NCBI RefSeq assembly: GCF_003113895.1
Contig: NZ_BDUD01000001.1
Location: 6,782,534-6,846,533 of the forward strand
Direction of reading: 5' to 3'
DNA from: Nostoc commune NIES-4072
GTDB lineage: Bacteria; Cyanobacteriota; Cyanobacteriia; Cyanobacteriales; Nostocaceae
DNA length: 64,000 bases
The position numbers and the translations under genes are program-made. A model generated the notes under the pieces. The model worked only from the letters and a program-made list of their open reading frames with translations. It made no database searches and was not told where the DNA came from. Below are positions 26,033 to 33,887 of this stretch, piece after piece. Within the stretch, counting starts at the first letter, position 1; every line of letters begins with the position of its first letter.

Positions 26033-26447
26033 CACTCAAAAATTTCCCTACAAAATCATTGATAGTAGCCTTGGCATGGTTGATCAAATGCCATACATAC
26101 CTTTGAGGCTCAGTCTTAATGATCAATCTCTGAACACTGAAGGTTTATTGGATACAGGTGCAAGCGTTAATGTTTTGCCCTATGAGTTGGGTTTACAACT
26201 GGGCTTAATTTGGGAAGATGAAACTCTCTCAGTTCTATTGACAGGAAACTTGGCTCGATTTGAAGCTCGTGCAGTCGTTGTTGATGCTCAAGTCAGTTCA
26301 TTCCCCACCATTAATCTTGCATTTGCTTGGACACAAGCATCCAATGTGCCTTTAATCTTAGGGCAAGCTAATTTCTTCTTTGAGTTTGATGTTTGTTTCT
26401 TCCGTGCGCGTTCTGAATTTGAAGTTCGTCCCAAAGAGGTTGGATAA
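26025..26447 (+). CDS. Retropepsin-like aspartyl protease family protein
   Basis: 140 residues. The active-site word LLDTGASVNVLPYELG (Asp-Thr-Gly) near residues 41-56 is the clan AA aspartic protease motif. Later LARFEARAVVVDA and NVPLILGQANFFFEFDV match the flap and the ILG element of the fold. One such domain would act as a homodimer, as in retroviral proteases. Its substrate is unknown; the overlapping upstream small protein is an obvious candidate partner or substrate. Confidence 0.75.
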   Translation: MVDTQKFPYKIIDSSLGMVDQMPYIPLRLSLNDQSLNTEGLLDTGASVNVLPYELGLQLGLIWEDETLSVLLTGNLARFEARAVVVDAQVSSFPTINLAFAWTQASNVPLILGQANFFFEFDVCFFRARSEFEVRPKEVG

Positions 26448-26594
26448 AATGAAGATAGGAGCGTCAGTTGGCAGCGATCGCTGAGGTACGGTCTAATAAT
26501 CTTGTTGCATACCGACTGTACAAAGTCTCTGATTTTCGGTGCATTAGGATTAATGTCCATAATGCACCCTACCAGATTCAAGCCAATGTGCATG

Positions 26595-26640
26595 AGGTTT
26601 TCCGACTTGTGTGTACACAGTAAGTCTTTAGACCGGAGAG
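26595..26640 (+). repeat. Dispersed sequence TTCCGACTTGTGTGTACAC, copy 1
   Basis: The word TTTCCGACTTGTGTGTACAC followed by CGTA/AGTA recurs at 51163-51190 and, slightly diverged, at 51263-51285. It holds the palindrome GTGTACAC. Role unknown. Confidence 0.55.
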
Positions 26641-26642
26641 TG

Positions 26643-27773
26643 TCAACTCCACAATCTCCTACCTACTTTCCCATTTAATCTTTGATGAGCATCTTCCAAT
26701 AAAGCTGGAATATCTAACTTTTTTGGACACCGAGGCAAACAGTCACCGCATTCTGTACAACGGTTACCTTTGATTCCAGGGAACCAATGACCGGCATTTT
26801 CAAACATTCCGTAACGATATTGCCCATAGTCAGTCATATCGTATGCCACTGCAAGATTTCGTAACCGCAATACCTCTGGAATATTGATATTTGCTGGACA
26901 GGGCAAACAAGCATAACATTGGCTACACTTATCAGTTTCTAAAGCAACTTTTTGGTGATTTTCTAACCGTTCAAAAGCAGAAATTTCTGCTGATGTTAAC
27001 TCTTCATCATCGTCAGCGATTCGCAAAGGTTCCCTTAATTCATCTGGGTTTGCTGGGCCGATACTCAAAGTAGTAATACGGCTATCAGCAAGTAAAAATC
27101 GATAGTTTAATTCTAAGGGTGAATACGGATAACACAGGTCTTTTAGAGTTTGGGGTGGTGTATAGAGGCGTCCCCCCTTATCAGCAGGGGAAATAATGAA
27201 AATGCCCATGTCCTTTTCAGCAGCTAGTTGAATCGCTGGTGCGTGCCGTTGGAAAAAATAGTAATAATGCAGATTGACAAATTCAAAAAAATCTGTATTT
27301 ATTGCTGCCTGAATTAGCTCTAATGACCCGTGGCTAGAAAAACCAACGTGTCGCACTCGACCATCAGCAACAGCTTCTTCTACGGCTTGCATACAGCCAT
27401 TTTTGGCTTGCACCCACTCTAAATGTTGCCAGGTGTTCAAGCCATGAACGCCTAAGCAATCTAAATAATCTAGCTGTAATCGTTCTAGGGATTCGTCGAT
27501 GCACCGACGCATGGTGTCAGCATCTGCTGTGGCAGAGATTTTGGTAGTGATATAAAGCCTCGTTCGGGGTACTGACAACCCAGCTTTTAACGCCCTACCA
27601 AGATACTCCTCACTTTTGCCGTAACCTCTGGCGGTTTCTAGATGATTAATTCCTAACGCTAAGGCTTGTTCGATAGTCTGGTGAGCATTTTCAAAATCAG
27701 CCAGGTAGCGCATTGTTCCCAGAGAAAAAACCGAGAGGCGCAGATTCGTTTTCCCAAACCGTCGGTATTGCAT
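26643..27773 (-). CDS. Aldo/keto reductase with C-terminal 4Fe-4S domain
   Basis: 376 residues from the ATG at 27773; an earlier start adds three residues. The N-terminal barrel begins MQYRRFGKTNLRLSVFSLGT and has the catalytic Tyr in ETARGYGKSEEYLG. The C-terminus carries two ferredoxin-like clusters, CSQCYACLPCP and CTECGDCLPRCPKKLDIP. Cyanobacterial proteins of this form are NAD(P)H- or ferredoxin-linked oxidoreductases; the substrate is not known. It stands alone on the minus strand beside a GTTAGGA-type repeat region. Confidence 0.9.
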   Translation of the reverse strand: MQYRRFGKTNLRLSVFSLGTMRYLADFENAHQTIEQALALGINHLETARGYGKSEEYLGRALKAGLSVPRTRLYITTKISATADADTMRRCIDESLERLQLDYLDCLGVHGLNTWQHLEWVQAKNGCMQAVEEAVADGRVRHVGFSSHGSLELIQAAINTDFFEFVNLHYYYFFQRHAPAIQLAAEKDMGIFIISPADKGGRLYTPPQTLKDLCYPYSPLELNYRFLLADSRITTLSIGPANPDELREPLRIADDDEELTSAEISAFERLENHQKVALETDKCSQCYACLPCPANINIPEVLRLRNLAVAYDMTDYGQYRYGMFENAGHWFPGIKGNRCTECGDCLPRCPKKLDIPALLEDAHQRLNGKVGRRLWS

Positions 27774-27782
27774 CTTTAACAA

Positions 27783-27935
27783 AGAGTTAGGACTTAGGGA
27801 GTTAGAAGTTAGGAGTTAAAAGTTAGAAGTTAAAGGAAGTAATTCATAACTCTTAACTTTTAACTTTTTTTGCTTAGGAGTTAGGAGTTGAAGCAAAATC
27901 ACTCCTAACTCCTAACTCATAACTCATAACTCATA
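27783..27935 (-). repeat. GTTAGGA/AACTCCT-type short repeats in opposed blocks
   Basis: Blocks of GTTAGGAGTTA and its complement TAACTCCTAACT occur on either side of a spacer, giving imperfect inverted repeats over about 150 bases. The stretch fills the whole gap between the aldo/keto reductase and bifunctional nuclease genes. Same family as 37150-37170 and the insert in the U32 gene. Confidence 0.75.
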
Positions 27936-27941
27936 ACTTTT

Positions 27942-28439
27942 TTAACTGTCATCATTACCAAAGCGCTTAATCAAATCTTCAGGACGGAGATTGGAAACAA
28001 ATTCACGGAAGGCTTGCTGTTCGGCTTCATCTGCATCACGATCGACAGGAATAGAAGCATCAGCAATCACTTCTTCCATTACCCAAATGGGGGTATTTGT
28101 ACGGAGGGCAATGGCGATCGCATCGCTAGGACGCGCATCAATTTCTTTTTTAACCTCGCCTTGCTGGACGATTAGAGCTGCATAAAATGTATCCTTTTGC
28201 AAGGAATGAATGATCACCTTTTCTAGAGTCATATTCCAAGTCTCTAGAAGATTCACAATCAGGTCGTGGGTTAAGGGTCTGGGAGGCTTTTGATTCTCCA
28301 GCGCACCCATAATTGCCCTAGCCTGTTCCTGACCGATGTAAATTGGCAAAGCCCGCCGATCTGAAGAATCTTTCAAAAGGACAATCGGGCTACGAGTTAT
28401 GGCATCTAATGCTATGCCAGCGACTTTCATTTCAATCAT
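27942..28439 (-). CDS. Bifunctional nuclease family protein (DUF151)
   Basis: 165 residues. The DUF151 core is complete: MKVAGIALDAITRSPIVLLK, ALPIYIGQEQARAIMGALE, PLTHDLIVNLLETW and DARPSDAIAIALRTNTPIWV. The family has reported DNase and RNase activity in plants and a stress-related role. Cyanobacteria keep one conserved copy. The acidic C-terminus (DRDADEAEQQAFREF) is normal for the group. The start at 28439 gives the usual MIEMKVAG beginning. Confidence 0.9.
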   Translation of the reverse strand: MIEMKVAGIALDAITRSPIVLLKDSSDRRALPIYIGQEQARAIMGALENQKPPRPLTHDLIVNLLETWNMTLEKVIIHSLQKDTFYAALIVQQGEVKKEIDARPSDAIAIALRTNTPIWVMEEVIADASIPVDRDADEAEQQAFREFVSNLRPEDLIKRFGNDDS

Positions 28440-28778
28440 TGCCTAAGCCTCTACAATGCTTCGAGAGCCTTGGATGCTGTGTAACAAATAGTACCCCTTT
28501 TTTGGCGGTTTTGCGACAGTAATAAACATAAGCATTCGTTCTCTATAATTGCTTCTATTAAACTCCGAACTTGTGGTGAAAACCAGAGTAAGTCAAATTG
28601 GTCTTCTTCGACAATAACCTTCTTACCCAAGTATGCCTTGTGAAGGATGCTAATGTGTTAATATTCCTATACGAAAAAAGTCAGAAAATATACTTGGATG
28701 TTGGAGATTTCTGTGAGAATTACCAATTGATTTCAAGCAAAAATAGGCAATAAATAGAGTTAGTTTGACAAAAAAGCC
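28440..28778. other. Intergenic region upstream of bifunctional nuclease and riboflavin synthase genes
   Basis: 339 bases between divergent genes. No FMN-riboswitch-like fold is recognised. A possible 59-codon minus-strand frame is listed separately. Confidence 0.4.
28451..28630 (-). CDS. Possible small protein, low support
   Basis: 59 residues from a TTG at 28630: GKKVIVEEDQFDLLWFSPQV, then RSLIEAIIENECLCLLL. Composition is protein-like with a hydrophobic middle. There is no ATG, a stop lies shortly upstream and no good ribosome-binding site is seen. It ends 12 bases before the bifunctional nuclease start and could be a remnant or leader. Confidence 0.25.
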   Translation of the reverse strand: MGKKVIVEEDQFDLLWFSPQVRSLIEAIIENECLCLLLSQNRQKRGTICYTASKALEAL

Positions 28779-29456
28779 GTGTTTACAGGATTAATCCAGG
28801 CATTAGGAACGATGGAACCCTTAGGGGGTGATTCTTGGCAAATTACTTGCGTAAGCCATTCGTGTGAAGTAATTATGCAAGATTTGGCTTATGGTGACAG
28901 TGTTGCAGTAGATGGTGTTTGCCTGACAGTAGAAAAAGTTTTAAAAGACGGGTTTATTGCCACGGCTTCACCGGAAACGCTCCGTCGCACTACTTTAGGA
29001 GGTGAGCAAACGCAACAGCGATATGTCAATTTAGAAGCATCGCTAAGGGTGGGCAGTAAAGTTGGCGGTCATTTTGTGATGGGTCATGTAGACGGCATCG
29101 GTCAATTGCTAGTGGCAGAACAAACGGCTAGTTCTTGGGAAATGACCTTTATTGCTTCCGAGGCGATCGCACGGTATATTGTCCCCAAAGGTAGCATAGC
29201 TGTCAATGGCATCAGTCTTACTGTAGCGGCTTATGAGCCAGAACTCTCTCAATTCAAGGTGGCAGTAATTCCCCTCACATACACCGATACAAATCTTCGC
29301 TATTTGGTTTCTGGAAGTTTGGTGAATCTAGAAGGAGATATTCTCGGCAAATACGTCGAAAAATTCCTTTACCCTAGCAACCCACACACCACCACTGATG
29401 AAACTAGTATGGATGGCATCACACCCGCATTCTTAGCAGAACACGGGTATTTGTAA
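28779..29456 (+). CDS. ribE: Riboflavin synthase, alpha chain
   Basis: 225 residues from a GTG, read as MFTGLIQALGTM, the usual riboflavin synthase beginning. Two lumazine-binding repeats follow: SVAVDGVCLTVEKV and SIAVNGISLTVAAYE. The enzyme joins two 6,7-dimethyl-8-ribityllumazines to riboflavin plus a pyrimidine. Homotrimer in the cytosol. No ATG is available at the conserved N-terminus, so GTG is firm. RibD is separate in this window at 46733. The stop codon is immediately followed by a GGCATGG tandem repeat. Confidence 0.93.
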   Translation: MFTGLIQALGTMEPLGGDSWQITCVSHSCEVIMQDLAYGDSVAVDGVCLTVEKVLKDGFIATASPETLRRTTLGGEQTQQRYVNLEASLRVGSKVGGHFVMGHVDGIGQLLVAEQTASSWEMTFIASEAIARYIVPKGSIAVNGISLTVAAYEPELSQFKVAVIPLTYTDTNLRYLVSGSLVNLEGDILGKYVEKFLYPSNPHTTTDETSMDGITPAFLAEHGYL

Positions 29457-29457
29457 T

Positions 29458-29560
29458 TGGGCATGGGGCATTGGGCATGGGGCATGGGGCATGGGGCATT
29501 GGGCATGGGGCATGGGGCATGGGGCATGGGGCATGGGGCATGGGGCATGGGGCATGGGGG
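29458..29560 (+). repeat. Tandem heptamer GGCATGG/GGCATTG, about 14 units
   Basis: It begins one base after the ribE stop and continues to about 29560, then passes into a pyrimidine-rich TCTCCCTCATCTCCC tract. The resulting G-rich strand could hinder polymerase or mark the 3' end. Frames through it are open only because the unit lacks stops. Confidence 0.85.
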
Positions 29561-29630
29561 ATTGTTCTTGTCTCCCTCATCTCCCTCATCTCCCCCTGCT
29601 CCCCCTGCTTCCCCTGCCCCTCAGCTTCTT

Positions 29631-31196
29631 CTAACTTCCTGGTTCCTGGCTTACCTGAGCAGTTTGCAAGCCTCGTACTAACTGGCTGAGGGCGCTTTGT
29701 AATTCCACGCCTGGGTCAGTAGCAATCCACCCGTTCGGTGTCAGGTGACGAACTTCAAAGTGCAGGTGAGGGCCTGTGGAGTTCCCGGTGCTGCCAACTA
29801 GCCCGATGACAGTTCCAGGTTGTACCCACTGACCGGGTTGAACAAGGATTTCTGACATGTGACCGTAGAGAGTTTGTTCAGCAGATTTGTGATTTAGGAT
29901 AACGGTTAAACCATAACCACCCACCCAGTTAGCAGTTTCCACTTGACCAGCAGCAGCAGCCAAAACTGGTGTTCCCGTAGGCGCACCTAAATCTGTACCA
30001 GCATGGAAGCGTTGATTACCTGTGATTGGATGAATTCGCCAACCAAATACAGAAGTGATGGCAGCAGGTATAGACAATGGATACATCATCCCCGTACCAC
30101 TATAGGCAACTCTCCCTATGTAGGGGATTTGCGGCAATACTGATGCCAGTGAGAAGTCATAAGCTACGTTGCTGGGACGAGGTGCAATGTTGCCATCTGC
30201 CATTGGTGGAGGTAAAGTACCGCCACTGGGTGCGATGGGAGTTGCACTCACTCTCGTGGGGCTGAACTCGCTAGGACTTGGGATAAACCGATTAGGGCTA
30301 AATCCGCTCTTGGTGACGCCGCTAGAACCACTTTGAGTTGGAGTACTACGCCATCTGCTGGTATTGCTAGAAGAAGATGCAATCTGCCGTACGGGTGGAA
30401 CTACTGGTAATTGTGCATTTTGACTTCTTCTAAGCCAAGTAGGTGCTGGTTTACTATTAGAATCAGCTACACTCCTTTGCGGTACTTTGGCGCAAACGCC
30501 GCCTAATACACTTTGCCCTGATGGCAAAATGGCTCGACAACCACTGGAGCGTTCTGTGAGAATTACAGAATTTGGTGCTTGATAAGTAGCCGTGGCACCA
30601 CTGTCATAATTATTAGGATCAATATAGGCGTTATTATAATCCTTGGTTTTTTCCGCAGTTGCACTGACAGCGCTGTTCGAGTTATTTGATGGTTGAGCAA
30701 CTTCTGGAAGTTTTTCAGGTAAAGAGCGGAAAGGGGTATTGGGTTTTTCCTGTCTCACCCGTGCAGGAGTAACCTGGGATGCTTCTACCTTGGGTTTTGA
30801 CTGTCTGGTAATCACAACAGGTTGAGCAGCTTCGATTTTGGGTGTAGACTGCCTAACTGGCTCTTTTGATTGAGCAACCTCTGGCTTGGCTAATCTCTTT
30901 CTGAGTCTGGCTCGCCGTTGGGAAAATTCCGGTTGTGCTTGAGCGGCTTCGGGCGCAACAGTCTGCTTTTTAATTGGATTTATAACTGCTGAAGGCTTGG
31001 AATTTTCAACTGTGGGAACTATGTTGTCTATTTGTGTTTCCGTTTGGGCAAACACAAAGCCGCCGCTAAGGAGGCTGACGCTACTCAGCCAACAGAGGCT
31101 CTGAGCTGGTAGTGTTGAAGCAAAACGTTTTTTTGTTAGACCTTGCTGCCATAAGTAATGTAAACGATGAGGGGCAGAATTATTGCGCTGCGTCAT
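29631..31196 (-). CDS. M23-family metallopeptidase (LytM-type), cell-wall hydrolase
   Basis: 521 residues. After a positively charged start a hydrophobic segment (SLCWLSSVSLLSGGFVFAQ) ends at AQ near residue 51, probably a long signal peptide. Then come about 290 residues rich in Ser, Pro, Gln and Lys, likely disordered. The C-terminal LytM domain holds the zinc ligands HAGTDLGAPTG and HLHFEVRH and the typical YGHMSEILVQPGQWVQPGTV. It probably trims peptidoglycan cross-links or activates other hydrolases in the envelope. The signal region is longer than usual. Confidence 0.9.
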   Translation of the reverse strand: MTQRNNSAPHRLHYLWQQGLTKKRFASTLPAQSLCWLSSVSLLSGGFVFAQTETQIDNIVPTVENSKPSAVINPIKKQTVAPEAAQAQPEFSQRRARLRKRLAKPEVAQSKEPVRQSTPKIEAAQPVVITRQSKPKVEASQVTPARVRQEKPNTPFRSLPEKLPEVAQPSNNSNSAVSATAEKTKDYNNAYIDPNNYDSGATATYQAPNSVILTERSSGCRAILPSGQSVLGGVCAKVPQRSVADSNSKPAPTWLRRSQNAQLPVVPPVRQIASSSSNTSRWRSTPTQSGSSGVTKSGFSPNRFIPSPSEFSPTRVSATPIAPSGGTLPPPMADGNIAPRPSNVAYDFSLASVLPQIPYIGRVAYSGTGMMYPLSIPAAITSVFGWRIHPITGNQRFHAGTDLGAPTGTPVLAAAAGQVETANWVGGYGLTVILNHKSAEQTLYGHMSEILVQPGQWVQPGTVIGLVGSTGNSTGPHLHFEVRHLTPNGWIATDPGVELQSALSQLVRGLQTAQVSQEPGS

Positions 31197-31287
31197 TTGT
31201 TCTCTCAGTTGTGTAGTAATTAGCCTAAAGAGATGATGCTAGTGGTTTGTCTTGCCCAAAGAGCGGAATTTTGAACAAACCTCAAAT

Positions 31288-32106
31288 TTAAACGGAAGAT
31301 TTATGGTACCCCAAACTGATTGTACCGGGTTCAATATAAATTTCCGGTGTAATTAGTCCCTTTGTGTCATGTGTTTCTAAATCAACTCGTAAATTTCCTT
31401 GAGAAGTCACCCCAACTACTTTACCTGAAAGATTGTTGACGTAGACGCGATCGCCCATATTTATAAGCAAATCTAAATAGTGAGACAAGAGTACCTTTAC
31501 TCCTTCTTGGTAAAGGCACTCCATACCGGATTCTATTCCTAGCAAGACTTTAGAGGTGAGCATTTCCAGACAACAAATTGCTCTGAAATCTTGAGAAGCT
31601 TGCCACGATTCCAGATTGATTCCAGTTTCTGGTACTGGGTTTGTCCAGTTAATACCAACACCAATTACTGCTTGAGTGATTTGTCCTTTGTTTACTTTGG
31701 TTTCTGTCAAAATGCCGCCTAGTTTGCGACCATTTAAAACTAAATCGTTGGGCCACTTTATCCCAACATCTACACCGCATTGGCGCAATTGAGACGCAAT
31801 TCCCCAAGCAGTAGCAAAAGTTAGCTGGTAGCTGTCAGTAGCCTCTATTTTGTGGTCTAAACAAATCGCTACGGAAACATATAATCCGCCAACCGGAGAA
31901 ATCCACTCACGGCCCCATTGTCCCCGTCCAGCAGATTGTACAGTGGCGATTACTACTGTTCCTGAAATTGCCCCTTGGTTGAGTAAGTTCCAGAGGGTTT
32001 GATTTGTTGAAGAGACACTTTCAAAAAAGTGGAGGGAAAATGGTAAATATGTATACTTACGCCCTGCTTTCAAGGCTGCTTCCAAGTTTTGCAAATTAAA
32101 TCCCAC
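31288..32106 (-). CDS. birA: Biotin--[acetyl-CoA-carboxylase] ligase
   Basis: 272 residues from a GTG. The ligase motif appears as AGRGQWGREWISPVGGLYVS (biotinyl-AMP loop) and the core GIKWPNDLVLNGRKLGGILTE. The C-terminal SH3-like cap is LSGKVVGVTSQGNLRVDL. There is no N-terminal winged helix, so this is the group I enzyme that only attaches biotin and does not repress transcription. The main target is the biotin carboxyl carrier protein of acetyl-CoA carboxylase. It is divergent from pgeF. Confidence 0.92.
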   Translation of the reverse strand: MGFNLQNLEAALKAGRKYTYLPFSLHFFESVSSTNQTLWNLLNQGAISGTVVIATVQSAGRGQWGREWISPVGGLYVSVAICLDHKIEATDSYQLTFATAWGIASQLRQCGVDVGIKWPNDLVLNGRKLGGILTETKVNKGQITQAVIGVGINWTNPVPETGINLESWQASQDFRAICCLEMLTSKVLLGIESGMECLYQEGVKVLLSHYLDLLINMGDRVYVNNLSGKVVGVTSQGNLRVDLETHDTKGLITPEIYIEPGTISLGYHKSSV

Positions 32107-32183
32107 AGCAATTAACCCAAATTCCGTTGTTCAAGTTAGCATTGATTGGCTGATGAGTGAGTTCTGTTTAGGTTTGGTTGAAG

Positions 32184-32987
32184 ATGCACACTTGGCACTG
32201 GCACAATTGGGAAGGACTGCCCTATCTAACTTGTAGTATTCTGGAACGTTGGCATCACGGCTTCTTTACCCAGCAGTTTTGGCCGCGATCGCCACAAGTT
32301 ATCACAGAAGTATTGCAACCAGAGGCATCAGTCTATCGCTTAAAGCAGGTTCATGGCAATACTGTTCTCACCCCTCAAGAAGTTGAAAGCATCTTTTGCT
32401 CTGCTGAGGAGGATTTAGCATCGGCGGATGGTTTACTTAGCGAACAGCCTCTCCAAGCCATTTGGGTAGCTAGTGCAGATTGTACACCCGTGTTGATTGG
32501 GGATGTGCAAACTGGACGGGTAGCAGCATTACACGCGGGCTGGCGAGGGACTGCTAAGAAGATTGTCCCCTTAGCGATCGCTCGATTACAATCTCAAGGC
32601 AGTAGACTCGATGATTTACGTATTGCGATGGGGCCAGCGATCGCTGGTGAGGTTTACCAAGTCTCTATCGAAGTGGCTGCTGAAATTGGGGCTAGTATTA
32701 TACCATATAACAACGAAGAAAAAATTGTTCAAGCATTGTATGAATTACCAAATTCACCCTTACTAGAAGATCCTAATCCTGGAAAGGTAAGGTTAGATGT
32801 GCGGCGAGTGAATACCTTACAACTGGAAAATATGGGGATTAGTGCAGAACAAATTGCGATCGCACCTTATTGCACTTTCCAAACTCCAGAGCATTTCTTT
32901 TCTTACCGCCGGGAGAAAGAGAAAAAAGTTCAATGGTCAGGTATCGTTAGTGGTGAAACGAATCAGCAACCCCTATTTTCAAATTAG
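32184..32987 (+). CDS. pgeF: Peptidoglycan editing factor PgeF (multicopper laccase-like domain)
   Basis: 267 residues from the ATG at 32184; a TTG six bases earlier is in frame. Hallmarks are LKQVHGNTVLTP, ADGLLSEQ, VASADCTPVLIGD and ALHAGWRGTAKKIV, with the conserved zinc-binding Cys and His residues. E. coli PgeF removes wrong amino acids from muropeptide precursors; others in the family act as purine nucleoside phosphorylases or deaminases. Length and residues are normal. Confidence 0.92.
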   Translation: MHTWHWHNWEGLPYLTCSILERWHHGFFTQQFWPRSPQVITEVLQPEASVYRLKQVHGNTVLTPQEVESIFCSAEEDLASADGLLSEQPLQAIWVASADCTPVLIGDVQTGRVAALHAGWRGTAKKIVPLAIARLQSQGSRLDDLRIAMGPAIAGEVYQVSIEVAAEIGASIIPYNNEEKIVQALYELPNSPLLEDPNPGKVRLDVRRVNTLQLENMGISAEQIAIAPYCTFQTPEHFFSYRREKEKKVQWSGIVSGETNQQPLFSN

Positions 32988-33061
32988 ATTCTCATCTAAG
33001 ATTGGAACTTGGAGAATGGAAAATATTCTTGCTAAGTCTTGACTGAATTGGTTTAGGGAAC

Positions 33062-33445
33062 TTAACTGCTCACCAATATCTCAAGGGTTAATAAACATTT
33101 CGGTTTGTTAACTACCAACTGCATGATGTCCAGCCACAAGGAACCTATGATGGTATCAGGAATATCATTTCCAACATGAACGGGAATTACAAATTCAGTT
33201 CCGTCAATGATGAGTTTGCCTTCATAGATATCAAATTGTGCTTCCCCTCGCGCTGTCTGCATCTCGATTTGTGCGCTCATTAATGACCACTCCAATACTT
33301 CCAAGTCTTGGGTATTGATGGCTAACCACCCATTTGTAAACCCGGTATCGAATAAAGCTTCAACAGAAAATTTCTCATCATTAGCAGCAACAAGCTCAAT
33401 TTCAAATAGTAGCTCGCCATTATCCCCAAACGAACCTGCAATCAT
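33062..33445 (-). CDS. Retropepsin-like (clan AA aspartic protease) family protein
   Basis: 127 residues. The active-site word is ALFDTGFTNGWLAIN (Asp-Thr-Gly, with Phe after instead of the usual Ala/Ser) near 30-44. Later the DTIIGSLWLDIMQL segment matches the ILG-like part of the fold. It overlaps the preceding small gene by four bases (ATGA-type), an operon signal. This is the second such pair in the window, after 25814-26447. Function unknown. Confidence 0.7.
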   Translation of the reverse strand: MIAGSFGDNGELLFEIELVAANDEKFSVEALFDTGFTNGWLAINTQDLEVLEWSLMSAQIEMQTARGEAQFDIYEGKLIIDGTEFVIPVHVGNDIPDTIIGSLWLDIMQLVVNKPKCLLTLEILVSS

Positions 33446-33759
33446 AACCTGCCGCAGGTTCCTGTATCGTTGAGTCGGAATATGGTGAGTTTTACTTCGT
33501 TAGTATTGCCATAAGCATCATGGATTTTTTGCGTTATTCCTAAGAATGTTGGGTCAATGAGGTACTGTTCTGTTTTAGGATCGATGGCAATATGCCAGTT
33601 GTAATGCGTTTCAATCAGAGTTGGACGTAAGCGCTCAAAAACAGCACGACACTTTATAGCAAAAGCATCACGTTCTTCCTGATAGTGGGGTACTTCTTCA
33701 GATGCTAAGGTTGATGCTTGTATAATGCGGGTGCGTCGTGGGTGCGATACCTGTGTCAT
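33442..33759 (-). CDS. Small protein of unknown function coupled to a retropepsin-like gene
   Basis: 105 residues from the ATG at 33759; a GTG start at 33819 would add 20 residues. The middle (DAFAIKCRAVFERLRPTLIE, HYNWHIAIDPKTEQYLIDP) is a compact alpha/beta domain recurrent in cyanobacteria next to aspartyl-protease-like genes, as far as I can recall. There is no signal peptide. It is not similar in sequence to the helical small protein ahead of the other retropepsin gene. Confidence 0.65.
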   Translation of the reverse strand: MTQVSHPRRTRIIQASTLASEEVPHYQEERDAFAIKCRAVFERLRPTLIETHYNWHIAIDPKTEQYLIDPTFLGITQKIHDAYGNTNEVKLTIFRLNDTGTCGRL

Positions 33760-33887
33760 ATCAAGAAAATTTACGCGCTTGTGTGATTTTATTATGGCGT
33801 GATTTCGATTACTTCCCACAAACTATCTAGATTTAGGTTTTCTTCCTGCGCGTAGCTTGGCACTATCCACCAAAGATTGCATTTTCT

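Noticed and set aside
28440..28778. FMN riboswitch before riboflavin synthase
   Set aside because: I could not find the conserved RFN helices or the AGGGC...GCCC framework in the leader.
29457..29689. Two overlapping plus-strand frames rich in Met-Gly-His after ribE
   Set aside because: They are translations of the GGCATGG tandem repeat and follow the ribE stop with no separate start signal.
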